Origin: Typhlomys cinereus
Lineage: Eukaryota > Chordata > Mammalia > Rodentia > Platacanthomyidae
NCBI GenBank assembly: GCA_023101885.1
Contig: JALPQD010000248.1
Coordinates: 1,327,423-1,391,422, forward strand
Direction of reading: 5' to 3'
DNA length: 64,000 nt
Position 1 is the first letter of the stretch; each line of letters starts with the position of its first letter. Positions 35,900 to 47,425 of the stretch are shown here, one piece after another. The position numbers and the translations under genes were made by a program. Under the pieces are notes generated by a model. It had not been told where the DNA came from. It searched no databases and was given only the letters and a program-made list of their open reading frames with translations.

Positions 35900-36335
35900 C
35901 CTGTTACTGCAAACTAGAACAAGAATCTAAAGAAGGGAAGGAAATAGATTATTAGGGAAGACAGCCAATAAACCTATAGGTAGGAAGACAGTACATCAAA
36001 CTGCTCTGTAGGCAGCTGTTATTATAGCCATAGAACGGGAATTCACAGTGGAAACCTTGGGTTCTAAAGCTGGATGAGTAAAGGGAAATGTACATACCAG
36101 TGGGGTGGCCTGAACAGAGGTAACTTGTTATAATATGGAGGCCTGAGCTCCCACAGGAGTGGACAAGCCAGAGTGAACCCTGAGGTCCATAGAAACATAT
36201 AGGCAGAAGGGTTGGAGGGTGAGTGAGGGAATGGTAAAAGGAAGGGAAGAGATAGGAGAGAGGGGGGAGAGAAGGTGAGATGAATACCAATATGCTTGTA
36301 AAAGTAGAAAAAAAACAATAAAAAGAAAAACTGTT
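35900..36335 (+). mobile_element. truncated L1 3' UTR, older subfamily (type B)
   Basis: It contains AAAGGGAAATGTACATACCA, GGAGGCCTGAGCTCCCACAG, GTGGACAAGCCAGAGTGAAC and CCTGAGGTCCATAG. A G/A-rich tract follows, then ACCAATATGCTTGTAAAAGT and an A-rich tail. It matches 51020-51535 (+) and the reverse of 21886-22235. The left limit is approximate. Confidence 0.78.
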
Positions 36336-36745
36336 TAAAAATAAATGGAAAAAAAAAAAAAACTTCTCCCTGTGTGAACCATTTCCTGATATATTACAAA
36401 ACAGAGACAAGAGCCCACTTGAACACATCCAGACCTGCCTGGGGTACTTCTTCTTTGTGTGAGAGACACAAATGTCTACTCTCTCCAGGAAGGGAGACAA
36501 TGTGACCAAAGTGATGATGGCATTTTGTGGTGAGCCGATAAATCAACTGGGAGTTACTTACAGAAGTGTATATGTGAGGGATTGTTTGCAGGAGGATGGA
36601 TGCCTCAAAGGCAGCTGTGTCACTGATGAGCCCACGCAGCCTGTGAGATGCTCATAGAAGCTGCATCCTTGCATGCTTTCTGCATGACTTGCATGTGGCC
36701 CCATAGGTCCCCCACAAGCAGTTCAGCTGGGTGATACAACCCCTC

Positions 36746-36748
<3 letters not shown>

Positions 36749-36796
<48 letters not shown>
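36749..36796. repeat. (CA)n microsatellite
   Basis: About 24 CA units, with a short ACAT interruption at the left edge. Confidence 0.95.
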
Positions 36797-36798
<2 letters not shown>

Positions 36799-38243
36799 TC
36801 CCAACTGCTTTCATAACCTTGGGCAAAACTAATGAACTTAGTAACTGTCAAGAGCTTCCTGAGATTCTATGAACTGTTCACTTCCTGTCTCAGTAGTCAG
36901 CCTCACTCCATTCTGGACATTACTACCCATCAGCAGCCAATGCTGAAATCTTGTCATTATTAGCACCCAAAGATATGGTGTAGAGAAATCACAGGAAAAA
37001 TAATCCTATTGATTCATTTATTTTTTTAAATGAATGTATGTGCTAAGTAAGTGAAAAGACTAACTGAAAATGAGTTTGTGACACATTCAGAATTAATATA
37101 AGCAGAAACACATTCAATTGACAAGTTCTTCGAACATGCAGGATTGTGATTTTGATAGTGCCAGAGCAGGTCTGATTATCAAAATGGCTTCTAATGACAA
37201 GATTCTTGGTACAGAACATGGTAAGAATCAAAGATTTAAAAGAAAAGATTTGAATGAAAATTTTCTTTGGAATACAGACTTTTAAAAATATTTTCATTTT
37301 TAGACATGACCAAAATTTAATATCTCCAAATTGAAGAAAAATAGTGAATTGTATATGACACATTAATAAAAAACGCCAAACAAGTCATAAAAATTTAAAG
37401 CATTCTGGCTGTTACATTTTATTTGCAATATTAGCTGGGGGATAGCATATAAATTAAAAAGTGACAGTAATGTAATTAAATAAAACACAGCAGACAGAGC
37501 TTCTCTCCACCCTGTTGCTCAGCAGGAATCTCATGAGGTCTTTCAGAGTCTTGGACCTTGCTTACTGACACTGATGAAATATTCGTCTTAGGGATTTAAA
37601 TATACTGCTCTCAGACGTGGTTTTTCCAGTGGAAGTTAAGACATGATTCACTATATTCAAAAGAAAGCAAGCTTCAGCCTTGCAAAGTTGAGTTAAATTA
37701 TCTCAACAACGATGTTACTTAAATATGTCCAATCATAAAGCAAACTGTAAACTCCTAATGCAATCACTTTTATATAGCCATAAACCAAAATAAATGTGAG
37801 CATTAAATAAAAAATAAACAATAAAACTCAAATTAAGAACATTTATTTAAAATGTCAGCTGAGGATTTCACTGGACCAAATTGCTATCCACTATAGGAAT
37901 ATTTCACACAAAGCTATCTTGCTGATTCCTTGAAGTCAGCATCTTTCTGCTTCTTTCCACATCCCTGGTCCTTCGAGGACTCATTTGTCACCACATCTCT
38001 CAAACCTAAGGACTTCGGAAACTTTATTTGCCAAGCACACTGTGAATCAATTGACTTTCACTTGGCACAAAGTCTCCTTTAACTTACTCAGTTTCCTTTT
38101 ATGCTCTTCTCAATACCTTGGGACAATTAAAGGCATGCTATTGGTGCCTGTGTAATTGTGGATGCAAACAATAATGCTGATTCTCACAGAGTCTGAAACT
38201 TGGTAGTTCCAATAATCTGAGCATAGTTACATTTATTTCATGA

Positions 38244-38244
<1 letters not shown>

Positions 38245-38284
<40 letters not shown>
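38245..38284. repeat. (CA)n microsatellite
   Basis: About 20 uninterrupted CA units. Confidence 0.95.
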
Positions 38285-38289
<5 letters not shown>

Positions 38290-38439
38290 CCCCCTACTTG
38301 AATCTCAGGACTATTTTGGTTACAGTTAAAAGCCAAATAAAATACAGACGTTAAATACGCATAAATAGCTAGTGCATTTGCAGTGAATGAATATGGAGCA
38401 ACTAAACAAAACTTATTTTAACGTTGGAAGCTGTGGAAA

Positions 38440-38590
38440 TAGCATCAGCAATTCCTGTGAATGTGGCATGGCCAGTTCCCTTGGTCCCAGTGTTGGTATG
38501 AGCTCTTCTGCCAAGCTGCAATCTCGAATCATAAGAAGCAATAAAACCCTGTTGTTCCCCTACACTATTGGGTCCTGAGTTTGCTGTGCT
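38440..38590 (+). mobile_element. URR-like element, 3' fragment
   Basis: CAGTGTTGGTATGAGCTCTT then TGCCAAGCTGCAATC and AATAAAACCCTGTTGTTCCC match the 3' third of the copy at 42340-42745. Confidence 0.5.
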
Positions 38591-38764
38591 GAAAGGATGG
38601 CATCATTTTCTGATCATTACAAAGAACTATTCAGTATTAATCCTTTATCATACATAGTGTTAGGGAAACTGACATACATAGATGTTGAAACTAATTATAT
38701 TATTGTGACAAAATCTTTGATAAGAAGCAGCTTAATAGAAGAATAGTTTGTGTTTACTTACATC

Positions 38765-38767
<3 letters not shown>

Positions 38768-38797
<30 letters not shown>

Positions 38798-39022
38798 AAG
38801 AATGTACTCAAAGTTTGTGCCTGCGAGTGCCCTCGGTAATAATCCTGATTGCCCTTATTATTGCTTTTCTCTGAGGTTTTCCATGCTCCTTCTTCCAATG
38901 CCAGAATTATAGGCCACCTTGATACCTACCTGGCATTTTTTTAGGTGGGATCTGTGGATCAAACTCAGGATCTTTTGGTTGTGGAACATAGGATTTAACC
39001 TCTGATCCATCTCTCCAGCCCC
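38768..39022 (-). mobile_element. B4-like SINE, old
   Basis: On the - strand the head is GGGGCTGGAGAGATGGATCA with B-box-like ATCCTGAGTTTGATCC. A B1-like middle follows, and a (CA)n tail (plus-strand GT at 38768-38797). Confidence 0.7.
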
Positions 39023-39939
39023 TGACTTACAGTTTAAGGGAGTAGAGTCCAGCATGGTTTAGAACACACAACAGACAGTTCCAACATGGTAGCAGTAGGT
39101 ACTCCTTAATTTTGAGTAGTATAGGTAAGAGAGATAATATAAGAAGTGGAACCTGATGTATAAAACCTCAAGGTCTATCCCCATTGATCGATTTTGTCTG
39201 ATCATGTTCCATCTTTTGAATTTCCAGAACCTTCCAAAATATCACTACCAGCTAGAAACCAGTATACAAAGACATGAGCTTGCGGAGGATATTCTATATT
39301 TAAAATATACCAACAAGAAAGTGACTCACAGTGTGTATATTGGGGAAAACTTAATCCTGGAGAAAGACCATTGCACAAGACATTCAGAATGCAAACTCTA
39401 ATGAATGCAGTTGAATGCAGAATTTAGAACAGGGCCTTGGTGAATAATATATGATATGCAGATTTGCTGTGTTATTGAAGTGAATCTCTGGAGAAGAGAT
39501 TTAAAGCTATACCCTAGTTTTACATCTGTAAAAGCAAGGGGAAATTAAAAGCATTTCACTTTCCAACTGCCATTCATCTGCTGGCCTTGGAATTGTTATC
39601 AATGTTGTGCTAATGAGGATTCACTGATAGAAATCAAAGATGGTGTTACTGAATATGAATCGAAATGAAGGGTCCTGGGTCATCCACAAAATCAAGATAT
39701 AGATGAATAATCCCTCCTTCTTGCAGAGCCAATTTGACTATAAGGAAAGACTGAAACAGTTCACTCATCCAAGTACACTGCAGCTAATTCTGGGTTTTTG
39801 CCTCGTGTCAATCACAATTGTCTTAAACTGAATCTTAACATTTCTTTTTCACTTGAAAGCCCATTATAATAATCTGTGAATGTAGAGCCTTAGTATGTGT
39901 TCATGATGGATAATTGTTCCATATTTATTAGTTTTTCAT
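39023..39939. other. unique AT-rich DNA
   Basis: No gene or recognisable repeat is seen. Confidence 0.35.
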
Positions 39940-40470
39940 GCATGAATGTAGTGAATTTATGGTATCTTCACACCTTATTCCCAATTTCAACCCCCTTCCT
40001 CTTTCCCTTACAGCTCTTCCTCTCCCTTGTCCCTTTCCTCCATATTTTTATGTCCTTTCATGTGGGTGGCACACCTGGTTTCATCTGTCTACTTTTTGAT
40101 GGCATATGACCCAGAACTTGCTAGAACATGAGCCATATATCAGTGGGTATGCCATTAAGGAAAGCATCTTCCATTTCTGCCTCATCAGCATTAACCATCA
40201 TGAGTCTCTCAGAGAGGCGTAGGACCGCCTTAGATCTTTCTCCTCCCTTGGTAGAATGTTGAAAAGACAATTGCCATGCAAACAGTGTAGAAATACAATA
40301 TAGATATCTGCTGTGACGTCATGTATACAACTGCCCTGTCCTGTCCAGGAGATGATGTCTCGTTGCACCCTGCCCTACTTCAGGCTCTCATAATCTTACT
40401 GCCCTTTCTTATTCAATATACCCTCAGCCTTGCCTCCAAAGTTGATATAAATACCTAAGAAATAGCCTAT
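39940..40470 (-). mobile_element. old L1 3' UTR
   Basis: A C/T-rich block at 39985-40040 is the reversed G-rich 3' UTR tract. GCTCTCATAATCTTACTGCC followed by CCCTCAGCCTTG at 40384-40435 matches the equivalent part of the younger copies (CTCTTAAAATCTTACTG at 27892). It is much more diverged. Confidence 0.55.
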
Positions 40471-40494
40471 TTTCATAGGGATTTGTTCACAACA

Positions 40495-40735
40495 ATAATA
40501 AACATGACTCATCTTTAACAAGATGGCAGAAAGCAACAGTCTTGCTTGCTCTGCCCCATGACGGCTGCAGTGAGCTGAAACTGTTTCTGCCTTAGCCATG
40601 CCTTCTACTAAGAGATTCCCAACATGACGTACTGTGTCTTCTCTGGAAATGTAAGCCAAATGAATCTCTTTTATTTCTTAAAACGTGAGTGTTGTCTTCT
40701 TGCAGCAAAAAGCAACTACAACAGAGAATAGGGAA
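40495..40735 (+). mobile_element. URR-like element, 3' part
   Basis: It contains CTCTGCCCCATGACGGCTGC, then GGAAATGTAAGCCAAATGAA, TCTCTTTTATTTC and GCAGCAAAAAGCAACTACAA. This tail order (GTAAGCCAAAT ... T-rich ... AGCAA) is shared with the copy at 20705. Confidence 0.4.
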
Positions 40736-40859
40736 ACTGTTGTTCAAAGAATGAAAAGGAAAGACTGGGCAAACTTCTGTAAACAACAGTGGAGTGATTA
40801 AGGATTACAGACCGTTTTACACCTGTTCTCCCCTTGATCTTCATGTATTGCATTTTTAA

Positions 40860-41665
40860 TTGTTTTTAAAATAATGGCCTGATCGGACATTTTCATACAT
40901 ATTTGTATGTTCAGTTCATGCACAATCCTCTCATCCACTGCTTCACAGCATCCCTTCTTTGGCTTTCACCTAAATTCTACTTCTTTGACCTAGAAATTTC
41001 ACATAAGATGAAACAGCTCTATTTTTTTCTTTTCCTCCCATTTTCCTGTTTTGCTTCCCCAGTGACCTTTCCTTTACACCCTTTCCATTCCCACATAGTC
41101 TTCTTTCTACTTTCTGGTCTTGTAGATATGATTAACTCCAGATTTCATGTAGAAAAGAAGAGACGACATATTTGTCTTTCTCACACTAGTTCCTTTTACC
41201 CACATCAATGATCTCCAGTTCCATCTCTTTTCTTACAAACGACATCATGTCCTTCTTTGTAGAAGAATCAAATTTTATTGTGTGTATGTACAATATTTTC
41301 TTTACCATTCTTCTGTTGATGAGCATTTTATACTCATTCCTTGTCTTGTGAATTATGGATATTATAGTAATAAACAAAAGATATGGGAAGATCTATGTAG
41401 CTTCCTGATTTGACTCCTTTAGGTACACACTTGGGATTGGTACACCTGAATTCTATGGACGTTTGATTTTTAAGATTGTGGGGTACTTCTATGCTAATCC
41501 ATGTGCATTGCTCTTTCTCTGCTGCATCAGTGCCATAATTTGTTGTCATTTTGATGATAATTATTCTCACCATGGTGATGCAGAATTTTAATGCAATTTT
41601 GACTTTCAATCCTACAATGACTAAGGATGCTGGACACTTTTTCATAAGTTGGCCATCTTGTTTTT
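40860..41665 (-). mobile_element. ancient L1, ORF2 end and 3' UTR
   Basis: In the - strand frame 41645-41334 the words MKKCPASLV and FCITMVRIIIIK sit where younger ORF2 has KKCSSSLAI and [30 protein letters not shown] at 41208 corresponds to the reversed ORF2 end (GATGGAATTAGAAACA). The part at 40860-41200 would be its 3' UTR. The ORF2 frame is heavily degraded. Confidence 0.6.
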
Positions 41666-41916
41666 ATTTTCTATTTTTTTCTAAAAATATTTAAACTAGC
41701 ATCATGTAGCTCAATTTTTAGGTCGCTCTATTAATTTTATTTGACAGCTATAGTCAAAATTCCGAGCACACCAAATGCTGAGGAGGATGTAAAACAAAAA
41801 GTATTCTTGTTTATTAATGATAAAAATGAAAAATAAGGCAATGAATTGGAAAATAACAATGGAAGTCAACTGAAAGGTAAAACACACACAAATTCAAGTG
41901 TCCTCTTGTACACACA

Positions 41917-41936
41917 GACAGACAGACAGACAGACA

Positions 41937-41974
<38 letters not shown>
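41917..41974. repeat. compound (ACAG)n(CA)n microsatellite
   Basis: About six ACAG units followed by about 17 CA units. Confidence 0.95.
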
Positions 41975-41976
<2 letters not shown>

Positions 41977-42339
41977 GTGCCATGTGGAAAAAAGTACTTA
42001 AAATGATTGTTCCTAATACTGTCAAGTAGTTTTATTAAGGTCATGGAATTGCACAAACAAAAGTGAACTTTCACACAAACAGCATACTTCAACTAGGAAT
42101 AATGTGTTTAACTAAGCATAACAAATGCATCTCAGTGTCAGAAACCTGGATATTCTATGCTCAACTGTCTGTAACCTTAAAACTGTCTTTAGAGACAAAA
42201 ATAAAGTACCAAGAAAATGAATATATGAGTGGTACTGCTCTTCTTGAAGGGAAACCAAAATCAATAAATAGCAGATAGCTGACTTTTGGATAGAACATGA
42301 GTTAAAATACATCACTGTAAAGCTATAATATTTGATTAA

Positions 42340-42745
42340 TGCCAGTAGTTAGGTACGTTTGACATTTGAAGGCTTGAGATCTGGCCACATTTGTAAGAAA
42401 TTATTAGATGAGGTAAGCTCTGAGCAGGTCTGCAACAGTTTAATTGATAGGGAAGATCCAGACCATGATAGACAGGACTTTATTCTGTACGGGTGGATAA
42501 CATGAAGGAGCGTAATACATTGACATTGTTTACCATGCTTGTTCAGATATGTTCTCTGTCGAGTGACATTTGCTCCTTTCTCAGCAATCCTAAGGATATG
42601 GTATATCCAGTTCCCTGGGCCCCAGGTGTTGGTATAAGCTCTCCTGCCAAAATGGACTAAAAATTGTAGCCAAATAATCTGAATTAAGAATAAAACCCCT
42701 TGTTGCCATAAACTATTTAATAATGAACGTATTGGCAACATGCAG
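42340..42745 (+). mobile_element. URR-like mid-repetitive element, copy C
   Basis: Start AGTTAGGTACGTTTGACATT. Landmarks are TCTGGCCACATTTGTAAG, AGGTCTGCAACAG, CAGACCATGATAG, CCCCAGGTGTTGGTATAAGC and GAATAAAACCCCTTGTTGCC. End GAACGTATTGGCAACATG. The end matches that of the copy at 49065 (GAACTTATTGGCAACA). Confidence 0.62.
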
Positions 42746-43620
42746 ACAAACTACACCACCGTTGCATTAGTGATTTCAACTTTTTCTATATAATTGTGTT
42801 ACAAATAAAGTATGATGGAGAGGTTGAGATATTTGATTCACGGCACTTGCCCCTCATGGAATGCCACATCTGAGTCCTTGAGTTCTTTTCCAGCTCCTTG
42901 CCACTCAAGGATTCCTCTTCAGGTTACTGTTATCTTGTGGCACTCCATGTCTGGAGCCTATGAGTTCCATTCTTTCTGTCCTCTAATAAAATCTACTTTA
43001 ATCCCAAAAAAATGGATTTAATCCTATAATTCTTCCCCACATCCACTTAGCAAATAGACAAAATTTCACATAGTAAAATAGTAATCAACTCCAATATAAC
43101 ACAGATTTGACTGCTTTCTCAAAAGTCAATAATTAAGCTGAACTTCGTTTATTTGTAGAATACAGTCTAGATGTGAAATTTCATGATGGGTTAATTAGGA
43201 AAAAAATGTTCAGAGAGATACCTTATCAAGCTTGATAAGATCATTCACCTCATTACACACAGTTCCCTTGTGAGTTACCTATACTGGCGTTTAATTGCTT
43301 TAAGCAAAGGTGATCCGCTGTTCTATTCCTTGCAGACCTATTAATAACAGATGGCAAGGGAAACAGGTCTTTGTGAAAATTCCCAGTAGGTCAAGAAGTG
43401 ATTCCTTGTCACTTTTTAACAATAAATTTGATGCCAAGTACTCACATGATAGCCTCTTGTGTAAATTTCCTACTCAAAGCTAGTGCATCTAGAGAAAGAA
43501 AAATTGGCCATGCTAGACTTCCTTTTCTCTTTACTCATTCTTTCCCAATATTCACTTTGATCAAGTTCTCAGAAAATAATATCACAGACCAGTTGAAACT
43601 GGAAAATTTTTGTTCGTTTT
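42746..43620. other. unique AT-rich DNA, conserved-looking core at 43130-43460
   Basis: No gene is seen. The core contains the palindromic double GATA site (43222-43239), TTAATTAGG and AAGCAAAGGTGATCC words, and no repeat signature. Confidence 0.35.
43222..43239. promoter_or_regulatory. perfect 18-bp palindrome with two inverted GATA sites
   Basis: CTTATCAAGCTTGATAAG is its own reverse complement. Each half holds a WGATAR-type GATA-factor site (TGATAAG). Its function as an enhancer part is inference. Confidence 0.35.
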
Positions 43621-43815
43621 CTGTGTGTGTGGGGGGGTGTGTGTGTGGGTGGGTGTGGGTGTGTGGGTGTGTATATGGGTGTGTGTGTGTGTGTGTGAGG
43701 TGTGTGTGTGTGTGTGTGTATGTGTGTGGGGGAGGGTATGTGTGGCAGTGTGTGGGTGTGGGGGTGTGTGTGTTGCATGTGGATGGGTGTCCATGTTTAT
43801 GTCAGTGTGTGTAGA
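43621..43815. repeat. imperfect GT/GGGT repeat
   Basis: Variable GT repeat with GGG runs. It gives rise to the Cys/Val/Gly-rich and His/Thr/Pro-rich open frames here, which are not genes. Confidence 0.95.
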
Positions 43816-44046
43816 AGAGGGCAGGAAAGTGTGAGAGCCTATACAGGCTCAAGGGAATCATCCAGGATTGTTTTTCCACCTTTTTTTCTTTGCTTTGGGT
43901 ATTCCCAGATTCTGCCTTCAAGGGCTGGAATTACAAGCTATGGCCTTATCAATCCATCATCTTTAAATATGGGATCATCAGACCCAAATGCAGGTTCTTT
44001 AGCTTAGAGGCAAAGGCTTTAACTCCTGAGGCAACTCTCCATTCCT
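43621..44046 (-). mobile_element. B4-like SINE with long GT/GGGT tail
   Basis: On the - strand the head is CAGGAATGGAGAGTTGCCTC, followed by a worn B box near 43990. A B1-like middle (TTGTAATTCCAGCCCTTGAA) and a variable (CA)n tail follow. The tail is the G/T tract at 43621-43815. Confidence 0.6.
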
Positions 44047-44224
44047 GAATATGTAATTTTTGAGACTATGGTAATCTTAATGGGCTTCTTTCAGCTAATC
44101 CTATTTTCTCAAGAAAGCCTCTTGTTACTGTTATAATTAAAATAAACCCCAGGGGATGGTAACTTATTTAGATTTTTTTGCTTATTTGCTTTGCTTTGTT
44201 TTGTGGAATTTTTTTTTTTTTTTT

Positions 44225-44475
44225 TGGTTTTGTGTGTGTGGGTGTGAGGGGTGAGTGTGTGTTTCTATGCTTGTTGGGTATGTGAGCACAGGTGTGGGAA
44301 GTTTATTCTCTAGGTTTGTCTTTAATTGGTCACTTGTATAATTATTTTATAATGAAGGCAGGGTCTTGCAATTGAACCCAGGGTTCAGGAATCCACACGG
44401 TTTCTTGCCTTGGGATTTTCTGTCTCTGCTCACAGTGCTTTTCTGTGAGTCCAGTGAGTTCACTCTCCAGTCCTT
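44225..44475 (-). mobile_element. B4-like SINE, old
   Basis: A GT-rich tail at 44230-44270, then TTGAACCCAGGGTTCAGGAA and GTGAGTTCACTCTCCAGTCC, in the reverse order of a B4-type SINE. A poly(T) at 44209-44226 adjoins it. Confidence 0.45.
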
Positions 44476-44584
44476 AGGCTTGTGGGCAAGCTCCCTCTAA
44501 GTCATGTCTCCAGGGCAGTAACTTTGAGTTTTAATCTGGTACCATATTTTCATGAACTAAGAGTTTGTATTTCTTTAGAAAGGC

Positions 44585-44871
44585 TGACCAAAGCTATGCC
44601 ACTGAGTCCTGAACCCTCACTAATGTAGATGACTCAGAGGGAAATTTAGCACCCACATAAACAGATGCTCTGGAGGATGGGAGGAAGAAAGAAGGAAGCA
44701 CCAAGAGAGGAGGAGAGAATGAAAAGGGGGTGGGGAGAGAGTGAGAAGGGGGAGATTGCAATGGGGACAACAAGGAGGAAGAGGGGGAAGGATAAGAAGG
44801 GTTACCTATTGAGCTTGTATAACTAGGTAAAAAATGTAATAAAAAAGAAACATTAATTAAAAAGTTAAAAA
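44585..44871 (+). mobile_element. truncated L1 3' UTR (type A)
   Basis: GCCACTGAGTCCTGAACCCT, AGATGACTCAGAGGGAAATT, a G/A-rich tract (44678-44800) and TTGAGCTTGTATAACTAGG lead to an A-rich tail. A short direct repeat AGAAAGGC at 44577-44584 and 44872-44879 may be the target-site duplication. Confidence 0.85.
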
Positions 44872-45054
44872 AGAAAGGCAAATCCAATAAAATTAAGATT
44901 CTTTTTCTACATGTAGGTTATCACTAAAAATTCCTTGAACTGGGTCAAAGATCCTTAACTAATTAGAACTGCAGAGGCAAAATACAAACAAAACAACTAC
45001 CATTAATAGAATAGCTGGGATTCAGGGCAAAGGTCTGTGTAGCAAGTCACCTAT

Positions 45055-45411
45055 GTTGTTGTTGATAAAATCCCTGTCAAATGGCTTAAGGGAACAAGGG
45101 GTTTATTTCCTCTTAAGACTGTCTGATTACAGTTCTCAGTCCAGCTTGACAGGGGATCAAGACCACCAAAGGGGTGGAGGGAACTGGCCAAGCCAATATC
45201 CACATAGCTGAGAGAGGGACGGCTACTTACTTGACAGATCAGCATGTCTGGCCAAGTATACACAAGGATGCCAACTTCCTCAACCTTTTCCCCATGAACT
45301 AGATAATCTCCTGCAGGTTCACACTGGGCTTAACTCTTCTACTAATTATATATAAATGTTCCCAGAGCTGGAACCCTCAATCACCAAGTTGACCCCTGTA
45401 TCTAATATGAC
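45055..45411 (-). mobile_element. URR-like mid-repetitive element, copy E
   Basis: On the - strand it starts GTCATATTAGATACAGGGGT and continues CAACTTGGTGATTGAGGGTT, AACCTGCAGGAGATTATCTA and GGCCAGACATGCTGATCTGT, matching the other four copies in order. Confidence 0.62.
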
Positions 45412-45419
45412 AGTCTGTG

Positions 45420-45580
45420 TTGTCAGCTACTGGGAGACAGAGGCAAAAACCACCTGTTCCCAGGAAACACTCAAAGGAAGCCCACACAACAGAAAAAGGT
45501 CTCTGATCTCTATCCATGCATTATGGCATGCACAAATGCCTCCTCCAATCAATAAATAAAATATTTAAAAGCCAAACAAA
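45420..45580 (+). mobile_element. B4/B1-like SINE fragment
   Basis: GTCAGCTACTGGGAGACAGA resembles a B1 core. CTATCCATGCATTATGGCAT and AATAAATAAAATATT form the tail. The 5' part is lost. Confidence 0.4.
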
Positions 45581-45582
45581 AA

Positions 45583-45640
45583 AAGGTTGGGGATACATTT
45601 CACTGATAGAAGATTTAACCAAAGATTTAGTATTAAAAAT
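45583..45640 (+). mobile_element. possible worn ID element
   Basis: AGGTTGGGGATACATTTCAC then TGATAGAAGATTTAACC resembles the ID head (GGTTGGGGATTTAGCTCAG). Confidence 0.3.
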
Positions 45641-47319
45641 AGGATAATTTTATCTTTGAGAACTAGAAACATGGAAACTCAGAAAGAACTATGTTTCTTA
45701 AAAAAAGTTCTACATATCTATCAGAAGAAGGGGAATAAAACAATTAAACTTCAGAAAACATTTGGTCTTGACTGTTAACCTTCTAGCAAAATCTTAGGTG
45801 ATACAGGCTCATTAAAGCCAAACCCTGTGCAACTTGCCCCTGTCGCTCCATCTGACAATCTGTGCCCACACTGCTACCCTGTTAGCACTTTTTCTTTCTT
45901 TATTTTTCTAATTTGATACCTTTCAATTTAATCTTCTCTGTTTACTGCTTGCCTAAGGATAGAATTGTAGCCTGGTCTCTCTCCTTGGAGACTAAATGCA
46001 CATCATTCTGGCAAAATACACAGTTTCCAAACTGCCTGTGCTTTACCAACAGGCTTGTTCTCAAAATTCACTCAATCTGTCACTCAAAGTCTCACTGGTT
46101 TCCAAGCATGTACACTCCTTTTCAGCCCTATCTGACCCAAGCTATCCTGTTCCAAAATAAAGATATTAATTTTTACTTTTGCCAATTAGCTCTTAAATCA
46201 TATAAATATCCATTTATCTGACATTTATTGTTATTATGAAGGGACTCTGTTTATGAAACAAAAATTACCTTATTGTACAAACACACTTATAATAGCCAAA
46301 AATAAAAATGCATAAATAAACAAATGAACAAAACTCAGGATCACAGATGCATGAGAATTAAAGACTTTAGTTTTCTCTACATCACAAAATCTGAAATAAG
46401 AAAAAAATCAGTACTGAAAATAAGTTATACTTATAATTGGAAATAATTATCAATATTTGTTTTTCATTATATTAAGTGACTTTAAAATATTTGCTTGGTT
46501 CAAAAGAAAATTGATTCTAGAATCTTCTAATGCTTTCTCTGAAGTTGTCATCAATTTTGATCAAAAGATAACCTTCGAATGAAAACAACACTTTCATATA
46601 TTTCACTGGGAAATTACACAAAGTCATACCATTTAACATGCAAAACACTATAGCCTTTAAGATTTAAAATGAATTGTGGTTAAGTTGGCCAGTAGTGGCA
46701 TTGAAAATGGCTGTGTTTTTAGGGAGACATTTATGTATGTCTTTGAAGTTGCAGATTGAAAGCTCTCTGACCATGCTTTTTGACCGATGGGTCAAATTCC
46801 CTTATTATCATCTCCATTTTTGACTGTCAAGCTAATGAACAATCATGAGGTCTTTTCAAGTGTGATTCTCAGTCACTTAACTAGTACCTGAGAAGTTGGA
46901 TGCCTTAGGGAATTTCACTGACATTTTCTAACGCCCATAATGTGGTATTAGTAATATTATTATCAAGTGAGAAGATGGAATTATTCTAAGTACATATATA
47001 CCTGAGGTCAAATGTGGAAAGATAATAAATGTAATTTCATTCTTTGGAGGAGGTATCTCCGTAGGTAATGAGAAGAGAATATTAGTACTCTATAATGTCT
47101 CATAAAAAATAAATAGAAACCTGAGCCATGATGTAAAAGTATAAAAGGATGCTATGTATTTTCTAGTTGAAATCCTTCCTGCTCTCAGGAATTACCTTTA
47201 GATGCCCTTCTATATTTTTCTTTGGATACAAGATCTCTAATAAAATCCCAGTGCTAATCACATGAATTAATGTTATTAGACAGCTTGCTCAGGGGATTCT
47301 CAGTATCTGCTTTCTGTGA
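45641..47319. other. unique AT-rich DNA
   Basis: No gene is seen. 46680-46900 is conserved-looking and contains an everted repeat of nuclear-receptor-like half-sites at 46779-46796. Confidence 0.35.
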
Positions 47320-47425
47320 CTTAAATTGCATGTGGACCACCACATGCATGGTGCATTTTATAGTGGACTTCACAATTCAAACTCTGATCCTTTTGTTTTA
47401 ACTGCTGTCATCTCTCAATAAGTCT
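47320..47425 (-). mobile_element. worn B4-like SINE head
   Basis: CATGTGGACCACCACATGCA and TTCAAACTCTGATCCTTTTG followed by TAACTGCTGTCATCTCTC sit in the reverse order of a SINE head. Confidence 0.35.

Larger units (their letters stand above)
36336..38439. other. unique AT-rich DNA with two CA microsatellites
   Basis: No gene is seen. An A run at 36348-36362 adjoins the L1 tail. (CA)n tracts lie at 36749-36796 and 38245-38284. Confidence 0.4.

Noticed and set aside
35952..36509. 185-codon minus frame
   Set aside because: Most of it is antisense to a type B L1 3' UTR and its tail; the Phe/Pro/Ser-rich part is the reversed G/A tract.
43398..43834. Cys/Val/Gly-rich (plus) and His/Thr/Pro-rich (minus) open frames
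   Set aside because: They are read from the GT/GGGT repeat and are present in all phases.
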